Below are positions 51,817-60,933 of a stretch of DNA of 64,000 nt, in pieces. The DNA comes from Scandinavium sp036271055 (lineage in GTDB: Bacteria > Pseudomonadota > Gammaproteobacteria > Enterobacterales > Enterobacteriaceae). Position 1 is the first letter of the stretch. Each line of letters starts with the position of its first letter. Location: positions 155,228-219,227 of the forward strand of contig NZ_DATBBJ010000099.1 in NCBI RefSeq assembly GCF_036271055.1. The letters run 5' to 3'. The notes beneath the pieces are model-generated. The model was not told where the DNA came from and ran no database searches. It worked only from the letters and a program-made list of their open reading frames with translations. The translations under genes and the position numbers were made by a program.

Positions 51817-53721
51817 TCATTCTTCCTGCAGCATGGTTTCCAGCTGCTCGTGCGCATCCAGCCATGCCATTTCACACTCTTCCAGTCCGGATTTTGCCGT
51901 GGCCTGCTGTTGCAGACACTCAGTAAGTTCTGCTTTGCGTGATTGATCGTATAGACCGCTGTCGCCGAGTTTTTCCTCTGCTGCTGTCAGTTTTGCGTTG
52001 AGCTTCTCCATCTCTTTTTCCAGACGGGTGATCTCTTTGCGCAATGGTTGTGTCAGCGTGCGCAGTTCGGCTTCACGACGTTTCTGATCTTTACGTGACT
52101 GAGCGCTGTTGGCATTGTCTTTTGGTGTGTCATCGGCCTGATTTTCCTGCCGCTGAACATCCGTCAGCCATTGCTGATAATCTTCCAGATCGCCGTCGAA
52201 AGGCTCCACTTTTGCGTCGTGAACCAGATACAAATCGTCGGTTGTGGAACGAATCAGGTGACGGTCGTGCGAGACCACAACCAGCGCGCCTTCGAATTCG
52301 ATCAGCGCTTCGGTCAGCGCCTGACGCATATCGAGATCAAGGTGGTTAGTCGGTTCATCGAGCAGCAACAGGTTAGGGCGCTGCCAGACGATCAACGCCA
52401 GCACCAGACGGGCTTTTTCACCGCCGGAGAAACGACGGGTCTCTTCGCTGACTTTATCGCCCTGGAAGCCGAAGCCGCCGAGATAATCGCGCAGCTGTTG
52501 TTCCAGTACCTGCGGCGCGAGGCGTGCCAGGTGTTGCAACGGGGATTCGTCTGCGCGTAAAAATTCCAGTTGATGCTGCGCGAAGTAGCCAAGCTTAATG
52601 CCTTTCGCCAGCCCAATTTCGCCGCTCTGTGCAGAAAGTTCGCCCGCCAGCAGTTTAATCAGCGTGGACTTACCGGCGCCATTACGGCCCAGCAAACCAA
52701 TGCGTGAACCGGGAACAAGGTTGAGCTTAATCGAATCGAGAATTGTGCGATCGCCGTAACCCGCGCTCACTTTTTCCATTTTCAACAGCGGATTTGGCAG
52801 GCTTTCCGGTTGACGGAAGCTGAAATGGAACGGGTTGTCGACGAGCGCCGGAGCGATCAGTTCCATACGTTCCAGCATTTTCACGCGGCTCTGTGCCTGC
52901 TTGGCTTTTGACGCTTTAGCTTTAAAGCGGTCAATAAAGCTCTGCAAATGCGCGACTTTTTCCTGCTGGCTTTCATACATCGACTGCTGCTGAGACAGGC
53001 GGGTGGCGCGCTGGATCTCAAACGAGGAGTAGTTGCCAGTGTACTCAAACATCGCCTGTTGCTCGATATGAATAATTTTGCCGACGACCGGATCAAGGAA
53101 ATCGCGGTCATGGGAAATCAGGATTAACGTGCCCTGATAGCTTTTCAGCCATTTTTCCAGCCAGATAACCGCGTCGAGATCGAGGTGGTTCGTCGGTTCA
53201 TCGAGCAGAAGCAGATCGGAGCGGCAAATCAGGGCTTGTGCCAGGTTCAGACGCATCCGCCAACCGCCCGAGAAATCGCTGGTCGGGCGCTCAAGCTGTT
53301 CGTTACTGAAGCCCAAACCGTGCAGAAGACTGGAAGCGCGGGCACGGATAGTCCACGCGTCGATGGCATCGAGTTTACCGTGCACGGTGGCAATGGCGTG
53401 ACCATCATCGCGCTCGTTAGCCGCATTGAGTTCGGCTTCGAGCTGGCGGTATTCACGGTCGCCATCAATAACATAGTCGAGAGCGGGCGTAGGGAGCGCA
53501 GGCGTTTCCTGATTCACCCATGCTAACTGCCAGTTTCCAGGATAAGTGAAACTGCCGCCATCGGCGCTTATCTCGTTCTTGAGTAGCGACAGCAGCGTGG
53601 ATTTGCCGCAGCCGTTTTTTCCCACCAGACCGACTTTTTGCCCAGGGTTAATAGTGGCTGTGGCGTTATCCAGCAGGACACGCACGCCGCGACGAATTTG
53701 TAACGAGGAGAAAACAATCAT
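51817..53721 (-). CDS. yheS: ABC-F family ATPase YheS
   Basis: Cytoplasmic ABC-F protein with two ATP-binding cassettes and no membrane part; members act on ribosomes, and YheS has been linked to relief of arrest peptides. Walker A motifs are GKNGCGKSTLLS (residues about 34-45) and GRNGAGKSTLIK (about 345-356); signatures FSGGWRMRL and FSGGEKARL; a linker between cassettes (about 240-290) forms the P-site tRNA interaction arm. A C-terminal coiled coil (about 560-630) follows. 634 residues (637 in E. coli). Confidence 0.94.
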   Translation of the reverse strand: MIVFSSLQIRRGVRVLLDNATATINPGQKVGLVGKNGCGKSTLLSLLKNEISADGGSFTYPGNWQLAWVNQETPALPTPALDYVIDGDREYRQLEAELNAANERDDGHAIATVHGKLDAIDAWTIRARASSLLHGLGFSNEQLERPTSDFSGGWRMRLNLAQALICRSDLLLLDEPTNHLDLDAVIWLEKWLKSYQGTLILISHDRDFLDPVVGKIIHIEQQAMFEYTGNYSSFEIQRATRLSQQQSMYESQQEKVAHLQSFIDRFKAKASKAKQAQSRVKMLERMELIAPALVDNPFHFSFRQPESLPNPLLKMEKVSAGYGDRTILDSIKLNLVPGSRIGLLGRNGAGKSTLIKLLAGELSAQSGEIGLAKGIKLGYFAQHQLEFLRADESPLQHLARLAPQVLEQQLRDYLGGFGFQGDKVSEETRRFSGGEKARLVLALIVWQRPNLLLLDEPTNHLDLDMRQALTEALIEFEGALVVVSHDRHLIRSTTDDLYLVHDAKVEPFDGDLEDYQQWLTDVQRQENQADDTPKDNANSAQSRKDQKRREAELRTLTQPLRKEITRLEKEMEKLNAKLTAAEEKLGDSGLYDQSRKAELTECLQQQATAKSGLEECEMAWLDAHEQLETMLQEE

Positions 53722-53900
53722 AAGGCGCCGTATGTTCAGACTATGTTAAATTGTCATTATGATAATGTAGTGTGGTGAACCCAACGCTACACCGGGCGGC
53801 AATGGTAGCCCAAAACAACAACGATAGACAAAAGCATTCAGGTGCATCCAGAAACTCTGGGGGTGCGAACGAGCCTGTTTGTCCATATACCGGGAGGGGA

Positions 53901-54455
53901 ATGATGTCAGAGACAGCAAAAGTTTTGCTGCTGTATGCCCATCCGGAATCTCAGGACTCGGTGGCCAATCGGGTTTTGCTTAAGCCGGCTCAACAGCTTG
54001 AAAACGTGACTGTGCATGATCTTTACGCGCACTATCCTGATTTTTTTATCGACATTCCGCGCGAGCAAAAACTGCTCCAGGAACATGACGTCATTGTGTT
54101 CCAGCATCCGCTTTATACCTACAGCTGTCCGGCTCTGTTAAAAGAGTGGCTCGATCGCGTGTTAAGTCGTGGTTTTGCCAGCGGCCCTGGAGGGAATCAA
54201 CTGGCGGGAAAGTACTGGCGTAGCGTGATAACCACCGGAGAGCCGGAAAGTGCTTATCGCCATGACTCCCTGAATCGCTATTCGATGAATGATGTTCTGC
54301 GCCCCTTCGAGCTGACGGCAGCGATGTGCCGTATGCACTGGATGAATCCGATTATTGTTTACTGGGCGCGTCGTCAACCGGCGGATGAACTGGCAAGCCA
54401 TGCCAGAGCTTACGGCGACTGGCTGGCCAATCCAGTCGCACCGGGAGGTCGCTAA
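53901..54455 (+). CDS. kefG: KefG, ancillary subunit of KefB
   Basis: Flavodoxin-fold quinone-oxidoreductase-like protein that binds KefB and is needed for full activity of this glutathione-gated potassium efflux system. 184 residues from the MM start at 53901 (the second Met, 53904, has the better spacing from GGAGG). Conserved blocks LLLYAHPESQDSVANR and FQHPLYTYSCPALLKEW are present. An upstream extension of 43 codons to 53772 is low in quality and rejected. The stop overlaps the kefB start by one base. Confidence 0.94.
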   Translation: MMSETAKVLLLYAHPESQDSVANRVLLKPAQQLENVTVHDLYAHYPDFFIDIPREQKLLQEHDVIVFQHPLYTYSCPALLKEWLDRVLSRGFASGPGGNQLAGKYWRSVITTGEPESAYRHDSLNRYSMNDVLRPFELTAAMCRMHWMNPIIVYWARRQPADELASHARAYGDWLANPVAPGGR

Positions 54456-56260
54456 TGGAAGGATCGGATTTGCTGTTAGCCGGCGTGCTTTTCTTATTTG
54501 CGGCGGTGGCGGCTGTGCCGCTGGCCGCGCGTTTGGGCATTGGCCCGGTGCTGGGTTACCTATTGGCGGGCATTGCTATCGGCCCGTGGGGATTAGGTTT
54601 CATCAGCGATGTCGATGAAATTCTGCATTTCTCAGAGCTTGGCGTGGTGTTCCTGATGTTCATCATTGGGCTGGAACTGAACCCAGCCAAACTCTGGCAA
54701 CTACGACGCTCAATCTTTGGTGTCGGTGCGGCACAGGTGTTATTGAGCGCGGCGGTTCTTACCGGGTTGCTGATGCTGACCCAGTTTTCGTGGCAGGCGG
54801 CAGTGATCGGCGGTATCGGTCTGGCGATGTCGTCCACGGCGATGGCGCTTCAACTGATGCGCGAGAAAGGCATGAACCGCAATGAAGCGGGGCAGCTCGG
54901 CTTTTCGGTACTGTTGTTCCAGGATTTAGCGGTTATTCCCGCGTTGGCGCTGGTGCCGCTGCTTGCAGGAAATGGAGACGATAATCCCGACTGGATTAAA
55001 ATCGGCCTTAAAGTGTTGGCGTTTGCCGGCGTGTTGATTGGCGGGCGTTATCTGTTACGCCCGGTTTTCCGCTATATCGCCGGGTCCGGTGTCCGGGAAG
55101 TGTTTACCGCCGCAACGCTGCTGTTGGTGCTCGGCTCGGCGTTATTTATGGATGCGCTTGGTCTGTCGATGGCGCTCGGAACGTTTATCGCGGGCGTGTT
55201 ACTGGCAGAAAGCGAATATCGACACGAGCTGGAAATCGCCATCGAGCCTTTCAAAGGACTGCTGTTGGGGCTGTTCTTTATTTCCGTCGGTATGGCACTT
55301 AATCTCGGCATCTTATACACCCATCTGCTGCTGGTATTGGCGGGTGTGATTGTGCTGGTGGCAGTGAAATATCTGGTGCTGTATGCACTCGCGCGAATAT
55401 ACGGCCTGCGTAGCTCTGAACGCATGCAGTTTGCCGCCGTACTGAGTCAGGGCGGTGAATTTGCGTTTGTGCTGTTTTCGACGGCTTCGTCGCAGCGGTT
55501 GTTCCATCACGACCAGATGGCGCTGTTGCTGGTGACGGTAACGCTGTCGATGATGACCACGCCTTTGCTGATAAAAGTGGTCGATAAAATCTTGTCGCGT
55601 CGCATTAACGGCCCGGAAGACGAAGATGAAACGCCGTGGGTTGAAGATGATAAGCCGCAGGTGATTGTGGTGGGCTTTGGGCGTTTCGGTCAGGTGATTG
55701 GTCGCCTGCTGATGGCTAACAAAATGCGCATTACCGTCCTGGAACGCGATATTAGTGCGGTTAATCTGATGCGCAAGTACGGCTATAAAGTCTATTACGG
55801 TGATGCCACACAGATTGAGCTGTTACGCTCGGCAGGTGCGGAAGAGGCCGAATCCATTATCATCACCTGTAATGCACCGGAAGACACCATGAAGCTGGTG
55901 GAGATTTGCCAGCAACATTTCCCACATTTGCACATTCTGGCCCGTGCTCGCGGGCGTGTGGAAGCCCATGAGCTTTTGCAGGCTGGTGTGAAGCAGTTCT
56001 CACGTGAAACGTTTTCCAGTGCGCTTGAACTGGGGCGAAAAGCACTCATTACACTTGGAATGCACCCCCATCAGGCCCATCGCGCGCAATTACACTTCCG
56101 TCGCCTGGATATGCGAATGCTGCGCGAACTGATGCCGGTGCACAGTGATACGCAGCAAATCTCCCGTGTACGGGAAGCCCGGCGCGAGCTTGAAGAGATT
56201 TTCCAACGCGAAATGCAGCAGGAACGACGCCAGTTGGATGGCTGGGATGAATTTGAATAA
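54455..56260 (+). CDS. kefB: Glutathione-regulated potassium-efflux protein KefB
   Basis: Inner-membrane K+/H+ antiporter that acidifies the cell during electrophile stress and is held closed by glutathione. Residues about 1-380 form the CPA2 antiporter domain with 12-13 helices (FQDLAVIPALALV, family motif); residues about 400-520 form the KTN/RCK domain with the nucleotide-binding VIVVGFGRFGQVIGR. A basic/acidic tail ends at DGWDEFE. 601 residues equal E. coli. Next to kefG and yheV. Confidence 0.96.
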   Translation: MEGSDLLLAGVLFLFAAVAAVPLAARLGIGPVLGYLLAGIAIGPWGLGFISDVDEILHFSELGVVFLMFIIGLELNPAKLWQLRRSIFGVGAAQVLLSAAVLTGLLMLTQFSWQAAVIGGIGLAMSSTAMALQLMREKGMNRNEAGQLGFSVLLFQDLAVIPALALVPLLAGNGDDNPDWIKIGLKVLAFAGVLIGGRYLLRPVFRYIAGSGVREVFTAATLLLVLGSALFMDALGLSMALGTFIAGVLLAESEYRHELEIAIEPFKGLLLGLFFISVGMALNLGILYTHLLLVLAGVIVLVAVKYLVLYALARIYGLRSSERMQFAAVLSQGGEFAFVLFSTASSQRLFHHDQMALLLVTVTLSMMTTPLLIKVVDKILSRRINGPEDEDETPWVEDDKPQVIVVGFGRFGQVIGRLLMANKMRITVLERDISAVNLMRKYGYKVYYGDATQIELLRSAGAEEAESIIITCNAPEDTMKLVEICQQHFPHLHILARARGRVEAHELLQAGVKQFSRETFSSALELGRKALITLGMHPHQAHRAQLHFRRLDMRMLRELMPVHSDTQQISRVREARRELEEIFQREMQQERRQLDGWDEFE

Positions 56261-56271
56261 GAAGGTGAACA

Positions 56272-56472
56272 ATGGCAATCCGTAAACGTTTTATCGCTGG
56301 CGCTAAATGTCCGGCGTGCCAGGCACAGGATTCACTGGCTATGTGGCGTGAGAATAATGTCGATATCGTGGAATGTGTTAAGTGCGGCCACCAGATGCGC
56401 GAGGCCGACAAAGAAGCACGCGAGCATGTGCGCAAAGATGAGCAAGTTATCGGTATTTTTCATCCGGAGTAG
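56272..56472 (+). CDS. yheV: YheV family zinc ribbon protein
   Basis: 66-residue protein with two Cys pairs (CPACQ at about 16-20 and CVKCGHQ at about 37-43), a zinc-ribbon pattern. Function unknown. It starts 11 bases after kefB with GAAGGTGA as the ribosome site, so it belongs to kefGB-yheV. Confidence 0.92.
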   Translation: MAIRKRFIAGAKCPACQAQDSLAMWRENNVDIVECVKCGHQMREADKEAREHVRKDEQVIGIFHPE

Positions 56473-56566
56473 CGATCCTGGCTGTCTTTTTTTAAGCTAA
56501 GGGGTACACGGATGCAGAATTCCGCTACAATCTGCGCCACTATTCTTCCCATGCTCAGGAGATATC

Positions 56567-57157
56567 ATGAAAGTAGCAAAAGACCTGGTGGTTAGCCTGG
56601 CCTATCAGGTACGTACAGAAGACGGTGTATTGGTTGATGAGTCTCCAGTAAGCGCGCCGCTCGACTACCTGCATGGTCACGGTTCCCTGATCTCTGGCCT
56701 GGAAACAGCGCTGGAAGGTCACGAAGCTGGCGATAAGTTTGACGTTGAAGTCGGCGCAAACGACGCTTACGGCCAGTACGATGAAAATCTGGTACAGCGC
56801 GTACCGAAAGACGTCTTCATGGGCGTTGAAGAGCTGCAGGTTGGCATGCGTTTCCTGGCTGAAACTGACCAGGGTCCGGTTCCGGTTGAAATCACCGAAG
56901 TTGAAGACGACCACGTTGTTGTCGACGGCAACCACATGCTGGCAGGTCAAAACCTGAAGTTCCACGTTGAAGTCATCGCGCTGCGTGAAGCAACCGAAGA
57001 AGAACTGGCTCATGGCCACGTTCACGGTGCTCACGACCATCACCATGATCACGACCATGACGGTTGCTGCGGTGGTCACGGCCACGATCACGGCGATCAC
57101 GGCGATCACGAACACGGTAAAGGTGGTTGTGGTAACGGCGGTTGCGGTTGTCACTAA
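56567..57157 (+). CDS. slyD: Peptidyl-prolyl isomerase and metallochaperone SlyD
   Basis: FKBP-type rotamase and chaperone that stores nickel and feeds hydrogenase assembly. The FKBP domain (residues 1-69 and 130-150) is split by an IF chaperone insert (about 70-128). The tail from about residue 150 is rich in His, Cys, Asp and Gly (HDHHHDHDHDGCCGGHGHDH) and binds Ni and Zn; its DNA carries short tandem cacggcgat-like units. 196 residues equal E. coli. RBS AGGAGATATC; an upstream TACAAT (56526) may be the -10. Confidence 0.96.
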   Translation: MKVAKDLVVSLAYQVRTEDGVLVDESPVSAPLDYLHGHGSLISGLETALEGHEAGDKFDVEVGANDAYGQYDENLVQRVPKDVFMGVEELQVGMRFLAETDQGPVPVEITEVEDDHVVVDGNHMLAGQNLKFHVEVIALREATEEELAHGHVHGAHDHHHDHDHDGCCGGHGHDHGDHGDHEHGKGGCGNGGCGCH

Positions 57158-57180
57158 TCATCCACCCAGGGTGATAATAA

Positions 57181-57207
57181 AAAAGCGTGCCTGGCACGCT
57201 TTTTTTT
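57181..57207. terminator. Bidirectional terminator between slyD and slyX
   Basis: AGCGTGC (57184-57190) and GCACGCT (57194-57200) pair over 7 bp with a 3-base loop, flanked by A-runs on the left and T8 on the right. It serves both convergent genes. Confidence 0.92.
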
Positions 57208-57211
57208 CATC

Positions 57212-57430
57212 TCAATAATGCGGTGGCGGCGTTTCTTCTTCCGGGGACGCCATGTGCGAAGGTTGGCTGGATTTCAGTTTTTCGACCATCAGGCGCATGT
57301 TGTCACGCATTTTCGCCATTTCTATTTCGTGGGCCGTCACCGTCCGGTTGAGGTCCTCAATGGTGATCTCCTGAAACGCCAGTCGGCTTTCCAGCTCTGC
57401 CAGACGCGCTTCTAATGTTATCTCGCTCAT
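57212..57430 (-). CDS. slyX: SlyX family protein
   Basis: 72-residue protein of unknown function. Almost wholly a predicted coiled coil (LEARLAELESRLAFQEITIEDLNRTV), ending in a Pro/Glu-rich tail (PEEETPPPHY). The length and end match E. coli SlyX. Convergent with slyD. Confidence 0.94.
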   Translation of the reverse strand: MSEITLEARLAELESRLAFQEITIEDLNRTVTAHEIEMAKMRDNMRLMVEKLKSSQPSHMASPEEETPPPHY

Positions 57431-57505
57431 GATTCACCTCTTATGTCATTGCGCGCCGGATTCTACTGGACTTTACTCAGTCGCGCAGCCTTATATAGAG
57501 ACGGA

Positions 57506-57534
57506 CGAAACTTATTTACACAAAAATAGTCTGA
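57506..57534 (+). promoter_or_regulatory. Sigma-E-type promoter upstream of fkpA
   Basis: CGAAACTT (57506-57513) and TCTGA (57530-57534) with a 16-base spacer fit the sigma-E promoter pattern GGAACTT-N15-17-TCnnA. It lies 112 bases before fkpA. E. coli fkpA is a known member of the sigma-E envelope stress set. Confidence 0.62.
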
Positions 57535-57645
57535 AAAGATTCGGGATTACAGAGCGTTCGTATGTAGATTTGTTCAACAACGTTTTATAGTACGCTACTC
57601 AATGACTAAACCCTGGGGTGAGATGCCCCGGCCCTGGAGAAATGG

Positions 57646-58503
57646 ATGAAATCACTGTTTAAAGTAACGCTTCTGGCGACAACGATGGCCGTTGCCCTGA
57701 ATGCACCGCTGACCTTTGCTGCAGATGCTGCAGCAGCGAAAGCAGCCCCAGCACCGGCAGCAGACGCTGCTAAAGCTGCGCCTGCTACCCTCAACGCGGC
57801 ATTCAAAAACGACGACCAGCAATCAGCTTATGCACTGGGTGCATCGCTGGGTCGTTACATGGAAAATTCCCTGAAAGAACAGGAAAAACTGGGCATCAAA
57901 CTGGATAAAACTCAGCTGATCGCAGGTGTCCAGGACGCGTTTGCAGATAAGAGCAAACTGTCCGATCAGGAAATCGAGCAGACTCTGCAGACTTTTGAGA
58001 CTCGCGTAAAAACCGCTGCTCAGCAGAAAATGGAAAAAGACGCGACCGATAACGAAGCGAAAGGCAAAGCCTTCCGTGACACCTTCGCTAAAGAGAAAGG
58101 CGTGAAAACCTCCTCTACTGGCCTGATGTACAAGGTTGAGAAAGAAGGTACCGGTGACGCCGCGAAAGACAGCGACACCGTTGTTGTTAACTACAAAGGT
58201 ACGCTTATCGACGGTAAAGAGTTCGACAACTCTTACACCCGTGGCGAGCCACTGTCATTCCGTCTGGATGGTGTTATCCCTGGCTGGACTGAAGGCCTGA
58301 AGAACATTAAGAAAGGCGGTAAAATCAAGCTGGTCATCCCACCGGCTCTGGCTTATGGCAAAACAGGCGTTCCGGGTATTCCGGCTAACTCCACACTGGT
58401 GTTCGACGTTGAGTTGCTGGACATCAAACCAGCACCGAAAGCGGACGCAGCACCCGCTGCCGCGGCAGACGACAGCGCTGCTGCTGATACCAGCAAAAAA
58501 TAA
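57646..58503 (+). CDS. fkpA: Periplasmic FKBP-type peptidyl-prolyl isomerase FkpA
   Basis: Periplasmic chaperone and rotamase. Signal peptide at residues 1-25 (cut near TFA-ADA). N-terminal helical dimerisation domain (about 45-140) and C-terminal FKBP domain (about 150-260) with the active-site blocks GTLIDGKEFDNSY and VIPGWTEGLK. At 285 residues it is longer than the 270 of E. coli: the extra length is in low-complexity Ala/Pro/Lys/Asp stretches after the signal peptide and at the C-terminus (PAPKADAAPAAAADDSAA). Confidence 0.96.
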   Translation: MKSLFKVTLLATTMAVALNAPLTFAADAAAAKAAPAPAADAAKAAPATLNAAFKNDDQQSAYALGASLGRYMENSLKEQEKLGIKLDKTQLIAGVQDAFADKSKLSDQEIEQTLQTFETRVKTAAQQKMEKDATDNEAKGKAFRDTFAKEKGVKTSSTGLMYKVEKEGTGDAAKDSDTVVVNYKGTLIDGKEFDNSYTRGEPLSFRLDGVIPGWTEGLKNIKKGGKIKLVIPPALAYGKTGVPGIPANSTLVFDVELLDIKPAPKADAAPAAAADDSAAADTSKK

Positions 58504-58513
58504 GCGTTTAAAA

Positions 58514-58541
58514 GCCGCCGTCCGAAAGGGCGGCGGTTTTT
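58514..58541 (+). terminator. Terminator after fkpA
   Basis: CCGCCGTCC (58515-58523), a GAAA tetraloop and GGGCGGCGG (58528-58536) form a 9-bp stem with one G-T pair, followed by T6. Strong intrinsic terminator 11 bases after the stop. Confidence 0.93.
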
Positions 58542-58673
58542 TATTGGGCGCAATATAATTAACGCTGGAAAGCATTTAGGGAGCGTATTACCTTAGATGC
58601 CTCAATTTTGATGATGATATGAGCCTGCCCTGACAACCTAACGACAGGCTCCTGAAAAGGAGTGCTTTTTTAC

Positions 58674-59396
58674 ATGTCCAGGTCGCTTTTAACCAATGAA
58701 ACCAGTGAACTTGATTTGCTGGATCAACGTCCGTTTGACCAGACTGATTTCGACATTCTGAAATCTTACGAAGCGGTTGTGGACGGGTTAGCGATGCTCA
58801 TTGGCTCCCATTGCGAAATCGTGCTGCACTCTTTGCAGGATCTCAAATGTTCCGCCATCCGTATTGCCAACGGTGAACACACTGGCCGTAAAATCGGCTC
58901 ACCGATCACAGACTTAGCGCTGCGTATGCTCCATGACATGACTGGCGCAGACAGCAGTGTGTCCAAATGCTATTTCACACGCGCCAAAAGCGGTGTGTTG
59001 ATGAAGTCCGTTACCATCGCTATCCGAAACCGTGACCAGCGAGTGATTGGACTGCTCTGCATCAACATGAACCTTGATGTGCCGTTCTCGCAAATTATGA
59101 GCACCTTTATTCCACCGGAAACCCCGGAAGTGAATTCTCAGGTGAACTTTGCTTCTTCTGTTGAAGACCTGGTGATGCAAACACTCGAATTCACCATCGA
59201 AGAGGTCAACGCCGATCGCAACGTTTCTAACAACGCCAAAAATCGCCAGATCGTGCTTAACCTTTACGAAAAAGGGATTTTCGATATTAAAGACGCAATC
59301 AATCAGGTTGCAGATCGTCTGAACATCTCCAAACATACTGTGTATCTCTACATTCGCCAGTTCAAAAGTGGTGATTTTCAGGGGCAGGAGAAGTAA
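58674..59396 (+). CDS. yheO: YheO, YheO-like PAS/HTH transcription regulator
   Basis: 240-residue predicted regulator: N-terminal YheO-type PAS domain (about 30-145, including GADSSVSKCYFTRAKSG) and C-terminal helix-turn-helix (about 190-232, FDIKDAINQVADRLNISKHTVYLYIRQ). Near identical to E. coli YheO. The start MSRSLLTNETSE (58674) is preferred; the ATG at 58662 overlaps the AAGGAG site. Its stop overlaps the tusD start by one base, which links it to tRNA thiolation genes. Target genes unknown. Confidence 0.93.
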   Translation: MSRSLLTNETSELDLLDQRPFDQTDFDILKSYEAVVDGLAMLIGSHCEIVLHSLQDLKCSAIRIANGEHTGRKIGSPITDLALRMLHDMTGADSSVSKCYFTRAKSGVLMKSVTIAIRNRDQRVIGLLCINMNLDVPFSQIMSTFIPPETPEVNSQVNFASSVEDLVMQTLEFTIEEVNADRNVSNNAKNRQIVLNLYEKGIFDIKDAINQVADRLNISKHTVYLYIRQFKSGDFQGQEK

Positions 59397-59782
59397 TGCG
59401 TTTTGCCCTCATGGTGACAGGACCGGCTTACGGTACTCAGCAATCCAGCAGCGCGTGGCAGTTTGCCAATGCCGTGTTAGCTGAAGGGCATGAGCTTTCG
59501 AGCGTGTTCTTTTATCGGGAAGGGGTTTATAACGCCAATCAGTTGACGGCGCCTGCGAACGACGAGTTTGATTTGGTGCGTGCCTGGCAATCCCTTCATG
59601 AATCGAACGGAGTATCGCTACACATCTGTGTGGCGGCGGCTTTACGTCGCGGCGTGACCGATGAAAACGAAGCGCAACAACTTGGCCTCTCAGTTTTTAA
59701 CTTGCAACCCGGATTCACACTCAGTGGATTGGGCGCTCTCGCGGAAGCGTCGCTGACTTGTGACCGGATGGTGCAGTTCTGA
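59396..59782 (+). CDS. tusD: Sulfurtransferase TusD
   Basis: Part of the TusBCD complex, which takes sulfur from TusA and passes it to TusE for mnm5s2U34 formation by MnmA. The active Cys78 is in HICVAAALRRGV. 128 residues equal E. coli. Starts on the last base of yheO and its own stop overlaps tusC by one base. Confidence 0.96.
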   Translation: MRFALMVTGPAYGTQQSSSAWQFANAVLAEGHELSSVFFYREGVYNANQLTAPANDEFDLVRAWQSLHESNGVSLHICVAAALRRGVTDENEAQQLGLSVFNLQPGFTLSGLGALAEASLTCDRMVQF

Positions 59783-60141
59783 TGAAGCGTATTGCCTATG
59801 TCTTTATGACCGCGCCTCATGGCAGTAGCGCTGGCAGGGAAGGGCTGGATGCACTGTTGGCCACTTCGGCGTTAACCGAGGATATTGGTGTCTTCTTTGT
59901 CGGCGATGGCGTATTTCAGTTGATGAGTGAGCAGCAGCCTGCAAAAATTATGGCGCGTGATTACATACCCACGTTCAAACTGATGGCGCTGTACGATATA
60001 GAAAACTGTTGGCTGTGTGGTGCTTCATTGCGCGAACGCGGGCTGAGTGAGTCAACTTCTTTTGTTATCGAGCCTGAAATTCTTGAGCCAGACGCACTTC
60101 GTCGGCAACTCGACAACTTTGATGTGATTTTGCGATTCTGA
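59782..60141 (+). CDS. tusC: TusC, subunit of the TusBCD sulfur relay
   Basis: 119-residue DsrF-like subunit. It has the DsrE fold with MTAPHGSSAGREGLDALLATSAL near residues 10-32. Overlaps tusD by one base and is 7 bases before tusB. Confidence 0.95.
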   Translation: MKRIAYVFMTAPHGSSAGREGLDALLATSALTEDIGVFFVGDGVFQLMSEQQPAKIMARDYIPTFKLMALYDIENCWLCGASLRERGLSESTSFVIEPEILEPDALRRQLDNFDVILRF

Positions 60142-60148
60142 GGTAACG

Positions 60149-60436
60149 ATGCTGCATACTCTTAGCCATTCTCCCTGGCATCACGACATCAGCGCTCAGC
60201 TTCGATTAGTTAAAGAGGGTGATGATCTGTTATTGCTGTCAGATGGCGTGATTGCTGCGCTGGAAGGTAGCCGCATCCTTGATATCCTCCTTGCCGCCCC
60301 CATATCAGTCTACGCGCTGAATGAAGACATTGAGGCTCGTGGTCTCACTGGTCAAATTTCGAGCGGTGTCGTCAGGGTTAGCTATACTGACTTCGTCAGA
60401 CTCACGATTAAACATGCCGGGCAACTCACCTGGTAG
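60149..60436 (+). CDS. tusB: TusB, subunit of the TusBCD sulfur relay
   Basis: 95-residue DsrH-like subunit, with MLHTLSHSPWHHDISAQ at the start and VRVSYTDFVRLTIKHAGQLTW at the end. Length equals E. coli. Last gene before the str operon promoter. Confidence 0.95.
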   Translation: MLHTLSHSPWHHDISAQLRLVKEGDDLLLLSDGVIAALEGSRILDILLAAPISVYALNEDIEARGLTGQISSGVVRVSYTDFVRLTIKHAGQLTW

Positions 60437-60456
60437 CAGAGATCGTTGTATATTTC

Positions 60457-60485
60457 TTGACACCTTTTCAGCGTGGCCCTAAAAT
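60457..60485 (+). promoter_or_regulatory. str operon promoter (sigma-70)
   Basis: TTGACA (60457-60462) and TAAAAT (60480-60485) with a 17-base spacer, close to perfect consensus. Followed by a GCGTCCTCATATTG-type start region and a leader of about 70 bases before rpsL. It drives rpsL-rpsG-fusA-tufA. Confidence 0.93.
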
Positions 60486-60558
60486 TTCGCGTCCTCATAT
60501 TGCATGAGGCGATTTATTACGTGTTTACGAAGCAAAAGCTAAAACCAGGAGCTATTTA

Positions 60559-60933
60559 ATGGCAACAGTTAACCAGCTGGTTCGCAAACCACGCACTCGC
60601 AAGGTTGCTAAAAGCAACGTGCCAGCGCTGGAAGCCTGCCCGCAGAAACGTGGCGTATGTACCCGTGTATATACCACCACTCCTAAAAAACCGAACTCCG
60701 CACTGCGTAAAGTTTGTCGTGTGCGTCTGACCAACGGTTTTGAAGTCACCTCCTACATCGGCGGTGAAGGTCACAACCTGCAGGAACACTCCGTGATCCT
60801 GATCCGTGGCGGTCGTGTTAAAGACCTTCCGGGTGTTCGTTACCACACTGTTCGTGGTGCACTTGACTGCTCCGGCGTTAAAGACCGTAAGCAATCTCGT
60901 TCCAAGTATGGCGTGAAGCGTCCTAAGGCTTAA
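60559..60933 (+). CDS. rpsL: 30S ribosomal protein S12
   Basis: Sits at the decoding centre; 124 residues as in E. coli. The TTTPKKPNSALRKV loop keeps both Lys43 and Lys44 (residues 42 and 43 of the mature protein), so the common streptomycin-resistance changes are absent. RBS AGGAG lies 8 bases before the ATG. First gene of the str operon. Confidence 0.99.
   Translation: MATVNQLVRKPRTRKVAKSNVPALEACPQKRGVCTRVYTTTPKKPNSALRKVCRVRLTNGFEVTSYIGGEGHNLQEHSVILIRGGRVKDLPGVRYHTVRGALDCSGVKDRKQSRSKYGVKRPKA

Noticed and set aside
53772..53900. Upstream extension of kefG by 43 codons
   Set aside because: The sequence is low in quality and absent from the family; GGGAGGGG directly precedes 53901-53904.
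57000..57140. Short tandem units in the slyD tail considered as a repeat element
   Set aside because: They encode the expected metal-binding His/Asp/Gly tail of SlyD and need no other explanation.
56555..57154. 199-codon minus-strand frame with long Val/Thr/Ala runs near its start
   Set aside because: Mirror image of the His/Asp/Gly-rich slyD tail; not a membrane protein gene.
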